Below, one piece after another: positions 27,308 through 36,289 of a stretch of DNA of 64,000 nt. Within the stretch, counting starts at the first letter, position 1. Each line of letters starts with the position of its first letter. Position numbers and translations under genes: made by a program. Below the pieces are notes generated by a model that was given only the letters and a program-made list of their open reading frames with translations, had not been told where the DNA came from and made no database searches. The stretch is from Arsukibacterium indicum (GTDB lineage: Bacteria > Pseudomonadota > Gammaproteobacteria > Enterobacterales > Alteromonadaceae): positions 186,001 through 250,000 of the forward strand of contig NZ_JAHRID010000001.1 of NCBI RefSeq assembly GCF_019100565.1, in the 5' to 3' direction.

Positions 27308-27420
27308 CGAAACATCCTTAATAAAAACAGAGACACCACTGGCGGTTATTATACCGCCTGTGGTCGCTTATCGCTGTTAAGCTTTCGTTGATTTTTTGCA
27401 AAAGCCAGCTTTTGCAACAA

Positions 27421-29556
27421 TTAACTATAAAAACGGCTATTTTGTTCAGCCATGGCTAGCAGGCGCGGGCATGGCGCAAACCGCTCACCGTGTTCGGCCT
27501 GCAACTGCCGCAATGTTGCGACCAGGTTAGTTACGCCAAGGGTATCGATATAGCGAAACGGTCCGCCCAGAAATGGCGGGAAACCAATTCCAAAAATGGC
27601 ACCGATATCACCATCCCGGGCTGATTTGATTACACCGTCATCCAGGCAACGCACCGCTTCATTCAGCATCTGGGCAGTACAACGGCTGGCGATCGCATCA
27701 CTGCTAAGTTTGCTACCCGGGGTAACACCCAGCACGTTATACACGCTGCTATCGACCGTTTTGCTGCCTTTTTTCGCTGCCTTACCATACAGATAAAAAC
27801 CTTTTGCAGATTTTTTACCTTTGCGGCCGTCGGCCAGTAAGGTATCAAATGCCGGAGGTGGTGCAAAACGCTCACCCAGTTGCTCGGTAAGAATTGGCGA
27901 AATTTTTGCGCCAACATCAATACCCACTTCATCTAATAATGTGATGGGTCCAACCGGGAAACCAAATTTCACCAGCGCTTTGTCGATTTTTTCAATTGGC
28001 TCCCCTGCCAGTAGCAGGTTAGCCGCTTCGTTCATATACAGCGCCAGAATACGATTAACATAAAACCCGGCACCATCTTTTACCACAATTGGCGTTTTAC
28101 CCTGTTTGCGGGCAAAAGCAACAGTGGTAGCGATGGTCTGCGCTGACGTCTTGTCATGAGCAATAACCTCAACCAGTGGCATTTTATCAACCGGCGAAAA
28201 ATAATGCAGACCAATCACATTCTCAGGTCTGGTTGCTTTCTCAGCGATCTGGCTAATGGGCAGCGAGCTGGTATTGCTGGCAAAGACTGTGTGCTCAGCA
28301 CAGTGTTGTTCAACATCCGCAACCATTTGCTGTTTTAAGCTTAGATCTTCAAACACCGCTTCAATGACTAAATCAACATCATGAAAGCCGCTGTAATCGG
28401 TAGTACCGGTCAATAGCAGCAACTGCTTTTGCATTTCAGCTTTGCTGATAAAACGGCGCTTGAACTTTTTCTGCAGCAAATTGTAGCTGTATTTAAGAGC
28501 ATTACTTATGCCCTGCTCGTTAATATCTTTAATTCGAACCGGCACTCCGGCCTTGGTACTGCTGACATTGGCAATGCCGCCGCCCATCAGACCACCACCA
28601 AGTACCGCCACTTTTTTCACTTTTTGTGGCTGGGTATCGCCGGCTCCGGTTTCTTTTTTCATCTGTGTAGTGGCAAAAAACAAGCTGCGCAATGCCGCCG
28701 ACTCTGGCGTCATACATAACTGACCAAATGCCGTAGCTTCCGCCGCCAGACCGGCTGCATAGCCGCTGTCCTGACCTTTGCGAACCACCTCAATGATCCG
28801 CACCGGTGCCGGATAATTGCCCTGGGTCTTGTTAAGTGTTTGCTTCATTGCCTGAGAAAACAGTAAATTACGGCCGGGACCGGTGTTCTCAAGCAGTTTA
28901 GCCAGTAACCCTTTGCTTTTTGAAGTAACTTTAGCTTTGCCCTGCAACGCACGCTTTACGGCGGCTTCCAGTAAAATTGTTGCCGGCACCACTTCATCAA
29001 CCAGGCCGGCCTTTCTGGCTTGCGACGCCCGAAGTTGTTTGCCGGTCAGCATCATATCCAGTGCCTTTTGCACGCCAACTAAACGCGGTAAACGCTGCGT
29101 ACCACCGCTGCCAGGCAGTAAGCCTAACTGCACTTCAGGCAAGCCCAGTACGGTTTTTGCTGAATCTGTTGCTATTCTGGCATGACAAGCCATTGCCAGC
29201 TCCAGGCCGCCACCAAGGCAAGGGCCATTAATAGCTGCCACTACCGGTATTTTCAGCTGTTCAATGCGGTCAAACATCTGCTGGCCCATCCGGGCGATAT
29301 CTTCAGCCTGCCCGGCGGTTTCGCAGCTATCAAGCATTGAAATATCGGCACCGGCGATAAAAGAGTCTTTTTTACCACTGATAAAAACCACACCTTTGAC
29401 GCTGCTGTTGCTTTGAATCGTCGTTAAAATGCCATCAATTTCATCAGCAAAAGACGCTTTTAATACGTTCATGCTTTCACCGGGTATATCCATGGTGACA
29501 ACCGCTACCTGATCATCGCGTATTTCCAGGCTGAAACTGGTTTGTTGTTTAGTCAT
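27421..29556 (-). CDS. fadJ: Fatty acid oxidation complex alpha subunit FadJ
   Basis: A 711-residue multifunctional enzyme of beta-oxidation: enoyl-CoA hydratase/isomerase (residues 1-190: [40 protein letters not shown]) and 3-hydroxyacyl-CoA dehydrogenase (about 315-711: [48 protein letters not shown]). It pairs with FadI as the alpha2beta2 complex, in E. coli mainly used in anaerobic or alternative oxidation. Its start overlaps the fadI stop by 1 bp, so translation is coupled. The operon is expected to be under FadR control. Confidence 0.96.
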   Translation of the reverse strand: MTKQQTSFSLEIRDDQVAVVTMDIPGESMNVLKASFADEIDGILTTIQSNSSVKGVVFISGKKDSFIAGADISMLDSCETAGQAEDIARMGQQMFDRIEQLKIPVVAAINGPCLGGGLELAMACHARIATDSAKTVLGLPEVQLGLLPGSGGTQRLPRLVGVQKALDMMLTGKQLRASQARKAGLVDEVVPATILLEAAVKRALQGKAKVTSKSKGLLAKLLENTGPGRNLLFSQAMKQTLNKTQGNYPAPVRIIEVVRKGQDSGYAAGLAAEATAFGQLCMTPESAALRSLFFATTQMKKETGAGDTQPQKVKKVAVLGGGLMGGGIANVSSTKAGVPVRIKDINEQGISNALKYSYNLLQKKFKRRFISKAEMQKQLLLLTGTTDYSGFHDVDLVIEAVFEDLSLKQQMVADVEQHCAEHTVFASNTSSLPISQIAEKATRPENVIGLHYFSPVDKMPLVEVIAHDKTSAQTIATTVAFARKQGKTPIVVKDGAGFYVNRILALYMNEAANLLLAGEPIEKIDKALVKFGFPVGPITLLDEVGIDVGAKISPILTEQLGERFAPPPAFDTLLADGRKGKKSAKGFYLYGKAAKKGSKTVDSSVYNVLGVTPGSKLSSDAIASRCTAQMLNEAVRCLDDGVIKSARDGDIGAIFGIGFPPFLGGPFRYIDTLGVTNLVATLRQLQAEHGERFAPCPRLLAMAEQNSRFYS

Positions 29557-30866
29557 TATTCAGTCTCCACAATCATCGCTGCACCCAAACCACCCGCAGC
29601 ACAGGCGGTGGTCAAGCCTGTACCGCCACCACGACGCTGCAGCTCATTGAGGGTCTGTACAATCAGACGGGTGCCGGTAGCGGCAAACGGATGGCCATAG
29701 GCTAAAGAACCACCATTAACATTAAATTTGTCCATATCAATCTCGCCAATCGCTTTGCTGCGGCCAAGTTTTTCTTCAGCAAATTTCTGACTGGCAAACA
29801 TTTTAACGTTGGCCAGCGCCTGGGCAGCGAATGCCTCGTGCATTTCAATCAGGGTAAGGTCACCAAGGTTCATGCCGGCTCTATCCAGTGCAATAGGTGT
29901 GGCATAGCTTGGCCCCATCAGCATATCTTCATGCACACCTATGGCAGAGAATGCATAGCTGCGAATGTAACCTAATGGCTTATAACCGAGTGCTTTGGCC
30001 CGGCTTTCGGTCATCATCAGTACCGCCGAAGCGCCATCAGTCAGTGGCGTACTGGTGGCGGCAGTAACGGTACCATGAGTACGGTCAAACACCGGCCGTA
30101 ACTTAGCATATGACTCCAGCTTTGAGTCCATCCGGATATTGTTGTCGATATCAAGAAACTTGTTGTAAGGCTCCACATGCGCTGTCATGACTTCATTCGC
30201 CATTAAGCCATTTTGCCAGGCTTTTGCCGCCAGACTGTGCGAGCGGTGGGCCATTTCGTCCTGTGCCTGGCGACTGATACCATGCGTCTTGGCCATTTGC
30301 TCTGCCGTATCGCCCATCGAAAGGCCGGTGCTGTATTCAGCAACAGCTGGTGGCACCGGCATCAGGTCTTTCAGGCCAAGCCGACGTAAAATACCGAGCT
30401 TCTGACCAAAGGTTTTGGCTTTATTCATATCAACCAGTGCCCGCGCCAGCTTCTTACTGACGCCGATAGGCAGTACTGAGCTTGAATCGGCGCCCCCGGC
30501 AATAGCAATCTCTATGGTGCCGGCCATCATCGATTCGGCAACACTGGCGACCGACTGAAAACTGGTAGCGCATGCCCGGGTAACGCTGTAAGCGTCGGTA
30601 TGCACCCCCATTGCCGTTCCTAACACAATTTCCCGGGCAATGTTTGGCGCTTCCGGCATTTGCACCACCTGGCCGTACACCACTTGCTGCACCAGATTTG
30701 CATCAAGCTCGCTGCGGATAAGCAACTCGTTAACCACCAGTTTTGCCAGATCCAGCGCCGAAACGCCGTGTAACTCGGTCGCTTGTTTGGCAAAAGGCGT
30801 ACGTAAGCCCGAGACAATCGCTATCCGATCGCCACTACGGGTATGAAGTTTAATAGGCGCTGACAT
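29556..30866 (-). CDS. fadI: Acetyl-CoA C-acyltransferase FadI
   Basis: A 436-residue thiolase, the beta subunit partner of FadJ; it cleaves 3-ketoacyl-CoA to acetyl-CoA and a shortened acyl-CoA. The acyl-accepting Cys is in [12 protein letters not shown], the catalytic His in [15 protein letters not shown], and the second Cys in [10 protein letters not shown]. Its length and N-terminus ([19 protein letters not shown]) are those of FadI, not FadA. It is first in the fadIJ operon, 38 bp downstream of a perfect FadR-type palindrome. Confidence 0.96.
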   Translation of the reverse strand: MSAPIKLHTRSGDRIAIVSGLRTPFAKQATELHGVSALDLAKLVVNELLIRSELDANLVQQVVYGQVVQMPEAPNIAREIVLGTAMGVHTDAYSVTRACATSFQSVASVAESMMAGTIEIAIAGGADSSSVLPIGVSKKLARALVDMNKAKTFGQKLGILRRLGLKDLMPVPPAVAEYSTGLSMGDTAEQMAKTHGISRQAQDEMAHRSHSLAAKAWQNGLMANEVMTAHVEPYNKFLDIDNNIRMDSKLESYAKLRPVFDRTHGTVTAATSTPLTDGASAVLMMTESRAKALGYKPLGYIRSYAFSAIGVHEDMLMGPSYATPIALDRAGMNLGDLTLIEMHEAFAAQALANVKMFASQKFAEEKLGRSKAIGEIDMDKFNVNGGSLAYGHPFAATGTRLIVQTLNELQRRGGGTGLTTACAAGGLGAAMIVETE

Positions 30867-30903
30867 GGCTTTCCTCTTGTTTAACTCGAAATAGGCCAGA
30901 CAA

Positions 30904-30920
30904 AACAGGTCTGACCTGTA
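30904..30920 (-). promoter_or_regulatory. Predicted FadR operator before fadI
   Basis: ACAGGTC and GACCTGT are perfect inverted arms around a single T at 30905-30919. This agrees with the known FadR consensus (half-site TGGTC/GACCA-type around a central base). It sits 38-54 bp upstream of the fadI start, where bound FadR would block transcription. fadR is in the same window. Confidence 0.85.
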
Positions 30921-30956
30921 AAGATAATCTGATTGTAACGACAGTTGTGGCTAATT

Positions 30957-30970
30957 AAAACACTTGTTTT
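30957..30970. promoter_or_regulatory. Possible PsrA-type operator in the fadI/moxR spacer
   Basis: AAAACA and TGTTTT form a palindrome, containing AAAC-N4-GTTT, the core reported for PsrA, a TetR-type fatty-acid regulator of Pseudomonas and Alteromonadales. It is 91-104 bp from fadI and about 107 bp from moxR. PsrA itself is not in this window, so this is a motif match only. Confidence 0.45.
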
Positions 30971-31076
30971 AATGCAAACTGAACCTTATTTAGGTTATAA
31001 CGTCATAGCCTAGCTGTTTTTAGCGCTAACTGTGCAGAAAATAACCGAAACTTTTAACCAAAAGACTTATATCACT

Positions 31077-32030
31077 ATGGTAAATGCGTTTTCCGCCTTA
31101 AAAACCTATCTCGACAGTCAGGTACTGGGCCAACCTGAGCTTACTGAAGGTATTTTGCTGGCCCTGCTGGCTAATGGTCATTTACTGGTAGAAGGACCAC
31201 CAGGCCTGGCAAAAACCCGGGCTGTAAATGCGTTGGCTCACGGGGTAGAAGCAGAATTTCACCGGGTACAGTTTACGCCCGATTTATTGCCTGCCGATTT
31301 AACCGGTACTGACATCTACCGGCCTGAAACCGGCCAGTTTGAATTCCAGTCCGGGCCTCTGTTCCACCATATTATTTTGGCTGACGAAATTAACCGGGCG
31401 CCGGCAAAAGTGCAGTCTGCACTGCTGGAAGCGATGGCTGAAAAGCAGATTACCGTTGGCCGGACTACGTATCAGTTACCGGAGTTATTTCTGGTAATGG
31501 CAACGCAGAACCCGCTTGAGCAGGAAGGCACCTACCCGTTGCCTGAAGCGCAACTTGATCGCTTTTTACTGCATTTAAAAGTTGACTATCCGAACGCTGA
31601 AACAGAACGTCAGATCCTCAGGCTTACCCGTAACGAAGCGATGAATAAAGCGCCTGAACAACCACCAGCCATCAGCCAGCAGGACATATTCAATGCCCGC
31701 CAGGCTGCATTGCAGCTGCATCTGGCGGAAAGTCTGGAAGACTATATTGTGCAACTCATCATGGCTACCCGTAATGGCGCCGCTTACAGCACTAAGCTGG
31801 CGTCCTGGGTAAGCTATGGTGCCAGCCCGCGGGCTTCAATAGCACTGGAGCGCTGTGCCCGGGCTAAAGCCTGGCTGGCCGATCGTGATTTTGTCACCCC
31901 GGACGATATTCAGGCCGTGTTTCACAATGTACTTCGTCACCGTCTGATTTTAACCTACACCGCTGAGGCTGAGGGGATCACTACCGACGATGTACTGACT
32001 GAAATCCTTAATTGTGTACCTGTACCCTGA
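31077..32030 (+). CDS. MoxR-family AAA+ ATPase
   Basis: A 317-residue AAA+ chaperone-like ATPase. Walker A is GPPGLAKT, Walker B IILADEINRA, with sensor 1 in VMATQNPLEQEGTYPLPEAQ. MoxR proteins help mature or load metal-binding von Willebrand (VWA) proteins, which fits the five genes downstream. The ATG at 31077 is chosen because family members start near here; the frame allows a GTG at 31032. Neither has a good ribosome site. It is the first gene of the operon and divergent from fadI. Confidence 0.93.
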   Translation: MVNAFSALKTYLDSQVLGQPELTEGILLALLANGHLLVEGPPGLAKTRAVNALAHGVEAEFHRVQFTPDLLPADLTGTDIYRPETGQFEFQSGPLFHHIILADEINRAPAKVQSALLEAMAEKQITVGRTTYQLPELFLVMATQNPLEQEGTYPLPEAQLDRFLLHLKVDYPNAETERQILRLTRNEAMNKAPEQPPAISQQDIFNARQAALQLHLAESLEDYIVQLIMATRNGAAYSTKLASWVSYGASPRASIALERCARAKAWLADRDFVTPDDIQAVFHNVLRHRLILTYTAEAEGITTDDVLTEILNCVPVP

Positions 32031-32038
32031 CATACGAT

Positions 32039-32986
32039 ATGAATAGCGCGTTTTCGGCCAGTCAATGGCTCAAGCAGTTACATGCTGACGGTAGTTCGGT
32101 CGGGCTGCCGGAATTGCTATGGTATCAGCGTCATACTAAGGTGCTGAACCTGAAACCCACCATCAGTATTCAAAGCAAACTGGCCGGCACCTACCTGGCA
32201 CGCAGCAAAGGCCGCGGCATGGAGTTTGACGAAGTAAGGCATTATCAGCCTGGCGATGATGTCCGCACTATCGACTGGCGGGTTACGGCACGCAGTGGCA
32301 AAGTACACACTAAACTGTTCAGGGAAGAGAAAGAACGGCCGGTTTTTATTGTTACCGACTTAACCGACAGCATGCGTTTTGGCAGCAATTTGTTGTTTAA
32401 ATCTGTGCAGGCCGCTCATTTGGCAGCGGTCATTGCCTGGCATGTTAAACAACATGGCGACAAACTGGGTGGCCTGGTATTCAGCAACCAACAGCATCGG
32501 GAGCTAAAACCACAGGGCCGCAGCCACGGCGTATTGCGCTACCTGCAGGCATTGCAGCAATGCCATCAGGGTGCAATAAAAACCAATGGTTTAACCCTGT
32601 CACAAGCGCTGGGCCAACAACGACGACTGAGCCGCCCCGGCAGTCTGGTTTATATCCTGTCGGATTTCGGCCAGGTTGATGAACAAACGTTACGACATAT
32701 CAGAGCAATCAGTCAGCACAATGAAGTTACCTGCTGTCAGATCAGTGATCCGCTGGAGCGGGCGCTGCCGTCAACAGCTCGTGGCACTGCCGCGGTTAGC
32801 AATTTGCAGCAGGTTGTTACAGCCGAACTGGCCGACAGCAGTTTACGCCAGCGTTATCTGCAACAGCAGCAGCAGCAGCAAAGCAGGCTGAAAACGGCTT
32901 TACAACAGGTTGGCTGCAGATATCTGGACATCAGCGCCGGTGAGCCAATTATCAGCCAGTTGGAGCAAATTCATCATGGCCGCTAA
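32039..32986 (+). CDS. DUF58 domain protein (MoxR-Bat operon)
   Basis: A 315-residue protein with the DUF58 core SKGRGMEFDEVRHYQPGDDVRTIDWRVTA and a degenerate VWA-like C-terminal part (VFIVTDLTDSMRFGS). Genes of this family nearly always follow MoxR. Its biochemical role is unknown; it is thought to bridge MoxR and the VWA proteins. The start at 32039 lies 8 bp after the moxR stop. Its end overlaps the next gene by 11 bp. Confidence 0.9.
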   Translation: MNSAFSASQWLKQLHADGSSVGLPELLWYQRHTKVLNLKPTISIQSKLAGTYLARSKGRGMEFDEVRHYQPGDDVRTIDWRVTARSGKVHTKLFREEKERPVFIVTDLTDSMRFGSNLLFKSVQAAHLAAVIAWHVKQHGDKLGGLVFSNQQHRELKPQGRSHGVLRYLQALQQCHQGAIKTNGLTLSQALGQQRRLSRPGSLVYILSDFGQVDEQTLRHIRAISQHNEVTCCQISDPLERALPSTARGTAAVSNLQQVVTAELADSSLRQRYLQQQQQQQSRLKTALQQVGCRYLDISAGEPIISQLEQIHHGR

Positions 32987-33488
32987 GCAGCAATTACTTG
33001 AACAACTGGTGGACATTGCCGAGCCAGCTTATCAACTGTCATGGCAGATCCCCCCCGGCGGCTATATTTTAATCGTAATAGCAATTATTGCTTTGGTATA
33101 CAGCGGCTGGCGTGTTTATCAGCGCCGGCGTTATCTGGCGGCAAAGCGCCAGGCTATCGCCCTGCTTGCGAAGATACCGCCCAGCGCCTCAAATCAAATT
33201 AATCAGTTGTTAAAGCGGGTTATCAAGCACTATGCGCCCAGGCATCCGGTACTAACCGCCAGTACCAGACAATGGCAGCATTTTTTACAACAACAACTGC
33301 CCGGCACACCGCTGCCACCGCTTGCTTATCTGCTTTATCAGACAAGTGGTGATAGTGATGAAAATGATAACAGTGACGATAGCCAGCAGTTTTATAACTT
33401 CGCCAGGCAATGGCTTAAGCAATTGCGGCCTGCCACAATAGCCAGCAGCCAAAGCCAGATGTTATCGCAGGAGGTAGCCGATGTTTGA
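32976..33488 (+). CDS. DUF4381 domain membrane protein
   Basis: A 170-residue protein with one membrane helix at about residues 27-47 (GGYILIVIAIIALVYSG) followed by a basic cytoplasmic part (YQRRRYLAAKRQAIALL) and an acidic serine/aspartate patch. It fits DUF4381, the usual third gene of MoxR-Bat operons. The ATG at 32976 overlaps the DUF58 gene by 11 bp, and its own stop overlaps batA by 8 bp, showing tight coupling. Confidence 0.85.
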   Translation: MAAKQQLLEQLVDIAEPAYQLSWQIPPGGYILIVIAIIALVYSGWRVYQRRRYLAAKRQAIALLAKIPPSASNQINQLLKRVIKHYAPRHPVLTASTRQWQHFLQQQLPGTPLPPLAYLLYQTSGDSDENDNSDDSQQFYNFARQWLKQLRPATIASSQSQMLSQEVADV

Positions 33489-34470
33489 GCTTACATACCC
33501 CTGGCTGTTACTACTTGCTGTTGTGCCGTTATTTTTTAAAAAGCGCCAGCAAGATAGCGGTAGTGTGCTACATCTGCCGGCACTGGCCAGAATAGCTGGT
33601 AAGCAGCAGCACAAGCCCGGGTGGAGGCGCCACGTAGCAACGCTGCCAAAAGCAATAATCTGGATTATGTTGGTTCTGGCAGCCTGTCAGCCACGCTGGC
33701 TGGGTGAGCCAGTCACCCTGCCACAGCAAGGCCGCGATCTGATGCTGGCGATTGACCTTTCCGGCTCAATGGACATAAACGACATGGTATTGGATGGCCA
33801 GAGCATGAACCGGCTATCGGCAGTCAAACGGGTGGTAGGCGATTTTATTTTGCAACGCAACGGTGACCGGCTTGGCCTGATCCTGTTTGCTGATGCCGCC
33901 TATCAGCAAACTCCGCTAACTTATGATCTGGCGACTGTGCAATCGTTTCTGGATGACAGCCAACTGAAACTGGTTGGGCAGCGAACCGCAATTGGCGAAG
34001 CTATTGGGCTGGCCGTAAAACGCTTAAATCAATATGAAACCAGTAATAAGGTACTGATCCTGTTAAGTGACGGTGCCAATAATGCCGGTAATATCCAGCC
34101 TCTGGAAGCCCTGGCTCTGGCAAAAGCGGCTGGCATTAAAATTTATACGGTCGGGGTTGGCGCTGATCAAATGATCCAGCAAACTATTCTTGGCCGGCGC
34201 ACTGTTAACCCATCACAGGATTTAGATGAACAGTTATTAAATCATATTGCCAGTGAGACAGGCGGCCGTTATTTTCGTGCCCGTAACCTGGGCGAACTGG
34301 CACAAATTTATCAGTTGCTGGATCAACTGGAACCGATCAGCCGCGACAACCTGACATACCGGCCACAGCACAGTCTGCTGCACTGGCCACTGGCCCTGGC
34401 GTTAATATTGTCTTTTGCGTTGGCAGTTCGGCAAATTAACTGGCGGAGGTTATATGAACCTGCTGGCTGA
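33481..34470 (+). CDS. VWA-domain membrane protein BatA-like
   Basis: A 329-residue protein with N-terminal helices (about 6-20 and 55-70), a periplasmic or cytoplasmic VWA domain (residues about 85-280) and a C-terminal helix (about 300-320). The metal-ion site is intact: DLSGSMDIND, then a Thr in QRTAIGEAIG and Asp in LLSDGANNAG. BatA homologues are linked to stress and oxygen tolerance. Its end overlaps the BatB-like gene by 17 bp; an excellent GGAGG site for that gene lies inside this one. Confidence 0.91.
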   Translation: MFELTYPWLLLLAVVPLFFKKRQQDSGSVLHLPALARIAGKQQHKPGWRRHVATLPKAIIWIMLVLAACQPRWLGEPVTLPQQGRDLMLAIDLSGSMDINDMVLDGQSMNRLSAVKRVVGDFILQRNGDRLGLILFADAAYQQTPLTYDLATVQSFLDDSQLKLVGQRTAIGEAIGLAVKRLNQYETSNKVLILLSDGANNAGNIQPLEALALAKAAGIKIYTVGVGADQMIQQTILGRRTVNPSQDLDEQLLNHIASETGGRYFRARNLGELAQIYQLLDQLEPISRDNLTYRPQHSLLHWPLALALILSFALAVRQINWRRLYEPAG

Positions 34471-36289
34471 TTTTCACTTACTCCGGCCCTGGTGGTTGCT
34501 GGCACTGCTGCCAGCGCTTCTGTTGTGGTTACTGATCTTAAATTACCGGCAGCAAAGCAGTGCCTGGCAGCGGGTTATCGCCCCGCATCTGCAGCAACTG
34601 ATGCTAAGTGGCCAGCTGTTGTTGCAACGCAACCGCCTTGCCCTGCCGGTTTTATTGTTGTGCTGGCTGTTAAGCGTGCTGGCGCTGGCCGGCCCCAGCT
34701 GGCAACAACAGCCACAGCCGGCGTTTACCCTGAATAAGGCAACAGTGCTCGTCGTTGATATGTCAATGTCAATGCGGGCCACTGATATGTCACCTGACAG
34801 ATTCAGTCAGCAGCGCTTTAAAGCACTGGATTTTATTGACGAGCTGGCAGAGGGTGAACTGGCACTGATTAGCTTTGCAGGCGACGCCTTTGTAATCTCG
34901 CCACTAACCCCTGACTTCAATAACGTACGGTTGTTACTTAATGAACTGAAACCTGAACTGATGCCGGTGCAAGGCTCGAATATTGCCGCAGCGCTGGCTC
35001 AGGCCTCCGATTTGCTGCGTCAGGCCGGGCAGAACCAAGGCGATGTAGTGCTGTTTACCGACGGGTTTTCCTCTGCAGACTATTCCCGTATTTTACAACA
35101 GCTGGACAGCTGGCCGCACCGGTTGTCTGTTATGGCGTTTGGCACTGAACAAGGAGCACCGGTGCAGCTTGAAAGCGGTCAGTTACTGAAAGACAGCCGC
35201 GGCGCAGTTGTTATTCCGCAGGTGCCGTTATCGCAACTGGCGGCGCTGGCTCGTAAAGGTCGGGGTAGCTTTGCAATCGCGGGCAGTGGTAACGACGATA
35301 TAGCCAGACTGCTGGCAACTATCAATAGTCAGTTTCAGCAACAGGCAGAGCAGACGGAGCAGTTTGCCGCAGATCTGTGGCAGGACAACGCTGTGTATCT
35401 GGTGTGGCTGCTGTTACCGCTGGCGTTGTATCTGGCAAAACGGGCACCGGTACTGGTTCTGTTGCCTTTGTGCTATTTCCCCGATGCCAAAGCCGATGTC
35501 TGGCGTGATTTGTGGCAAACACCAGCTCAGCAAGCCATAGCAGACTATCAGCAGGAGGATTATCAACAGGCCCGCCAAAAATTCAGCGATCCGCTGTGGC
35601 AAGGCAATGCTGCCTACCGGCTTGGTGATTATGCCGGCGCCGCCCGGGCATTTAGTGAAGCAGCCGCACAACAGCCAACGGCTGATGCTTACGCCAACCT
35701 TGGTAACAGCCTGGCAATGCAACAAAAGTATGACGAAGCGCTGGCGAGTTATCAGCAGGCACTGGCGCTGAACCCGGAACATCAGCAGGCTAAACAAAAT
35801 GCCGAATTACTGAATCAGTTGCAACAGCAACAGCAAAAACAACAGCAGCAGGATGGTCAGCAGCAAGACGGCGAGCAACAGCAAGGTGAACAGCAAGCAA
35901 AGGATGGCAGTGACAACTCAGAAGAGTCTGCTGGTGACAGTGAAGATCAGGGCCAGAGCAGCGACCAGCAAAATAACGATGCTCCTGAAACAGGCGAGCC
36001 AGGTTCAGTGCCGCAACAGCAAGATCCGGACGGAGCTGAGCAAGAGCAGCCGGACCAACAGGCCTCTTTAGCTGAACAGCAGGAGCAGCAGCAATTGGCT
36101 GAAAACGAAATGCAGCAAGCTATCCGTGAAATGTGGCCAAACGCCAATCAGGAAGAGCAGCAGCAGCTGGATAACTTATTGCGCAAGGTACAGGACGATC
36201 CCGGGCTGTTACTACGCAACCGGATGAGCCTTGAGTATCAGAAGCGCCGCCAGAATGCCTTACCAAAAGGAGTAGAACAAGAATGGTAG
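34454..36289 (+). CDS. VWA-TPR fusion protein BatB/BatC-like
   Basis: A 611-residue protein. Two N-terminal helices lead into a VWA domain (about 95-290; the metal site reads DMSMSMRATD rather than DxSGS), then a third helix pair around 315-345. A TPR section (about 375-455: AYANLGNSLAMQQKYDEALASYQQALALNPEH) and a Gln-rich acidic region (about 460-560) follow. In Bacteroides these are separate batB and batC genes; fusion is common in gammaproteobacteria. The ATG at 34454 has GGAGG upstream. The changed metal-site Gly/Ser may alter metal binding. Confidence 0.91.
   Translation: MNLLADFHLLRPWWLLALLPALLLWLLILNYRQQSSAWQRVIAPHLQQLMLSGQLLLQRNRLALPVLLLCWLLSVLALAGPSWQQQPQPAFTLNKATVLVVDMSMSMRATDMSPDRFSQQRFKALDFIDELAEGELALISFAGDAFVISPLTPDFNNVRLLLNELKPELMPVQGSNIAAALAQASDLLRQAGQNQGDVVLFTDGFSSADYSRILQQLDSWPHRLSVMAFGTEQGAPVQLESGQLLKDSRGAVVIPQVPLSQLAALARKGRGSFAIAGSGNDDIARLLATINSQFQQQAEQTEQFAADLWQDNAVYLVWLLLPLALYLAKRAPVLVLLPLCYFPDAKADVWRDLWQTPAQQAIADYQQEDYQQARQKFSDPLWQGNAAYRLGDYAGAARAFSEAAAQQPTADAYANLGNSLAMQQKYDEALASYQQALALNPEHQQAKQNAELLNQLQQQQQKQQQQDGQQQDGEQQQGEQQAKDGSDNSEESAGDSEDQGQSSDQQNNDAPETGEPGSVPQQQDPDGAEQEQPDQQASLAEQQEQQQLAENEMQQAIREMWPNANQEEQQQLDNLLRKVQDDPGLLLRNRMSLEYQKRRQNALPKGVEQEW

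Noticed and set aside
27396-27417. TTGCAAAAGC/GCTTTTGCAA hairpin just after fadJ
   Set aside because: On the fadJ strand it is followed by A's and not T's, so it does not qualify as an intrinsic terminator.
35820-36110. CAG/CAA-rich repeat tract
   Set aside because: It encodes the Gln-rich part of the BatB/C-like protein and is not a separate repeat locus.
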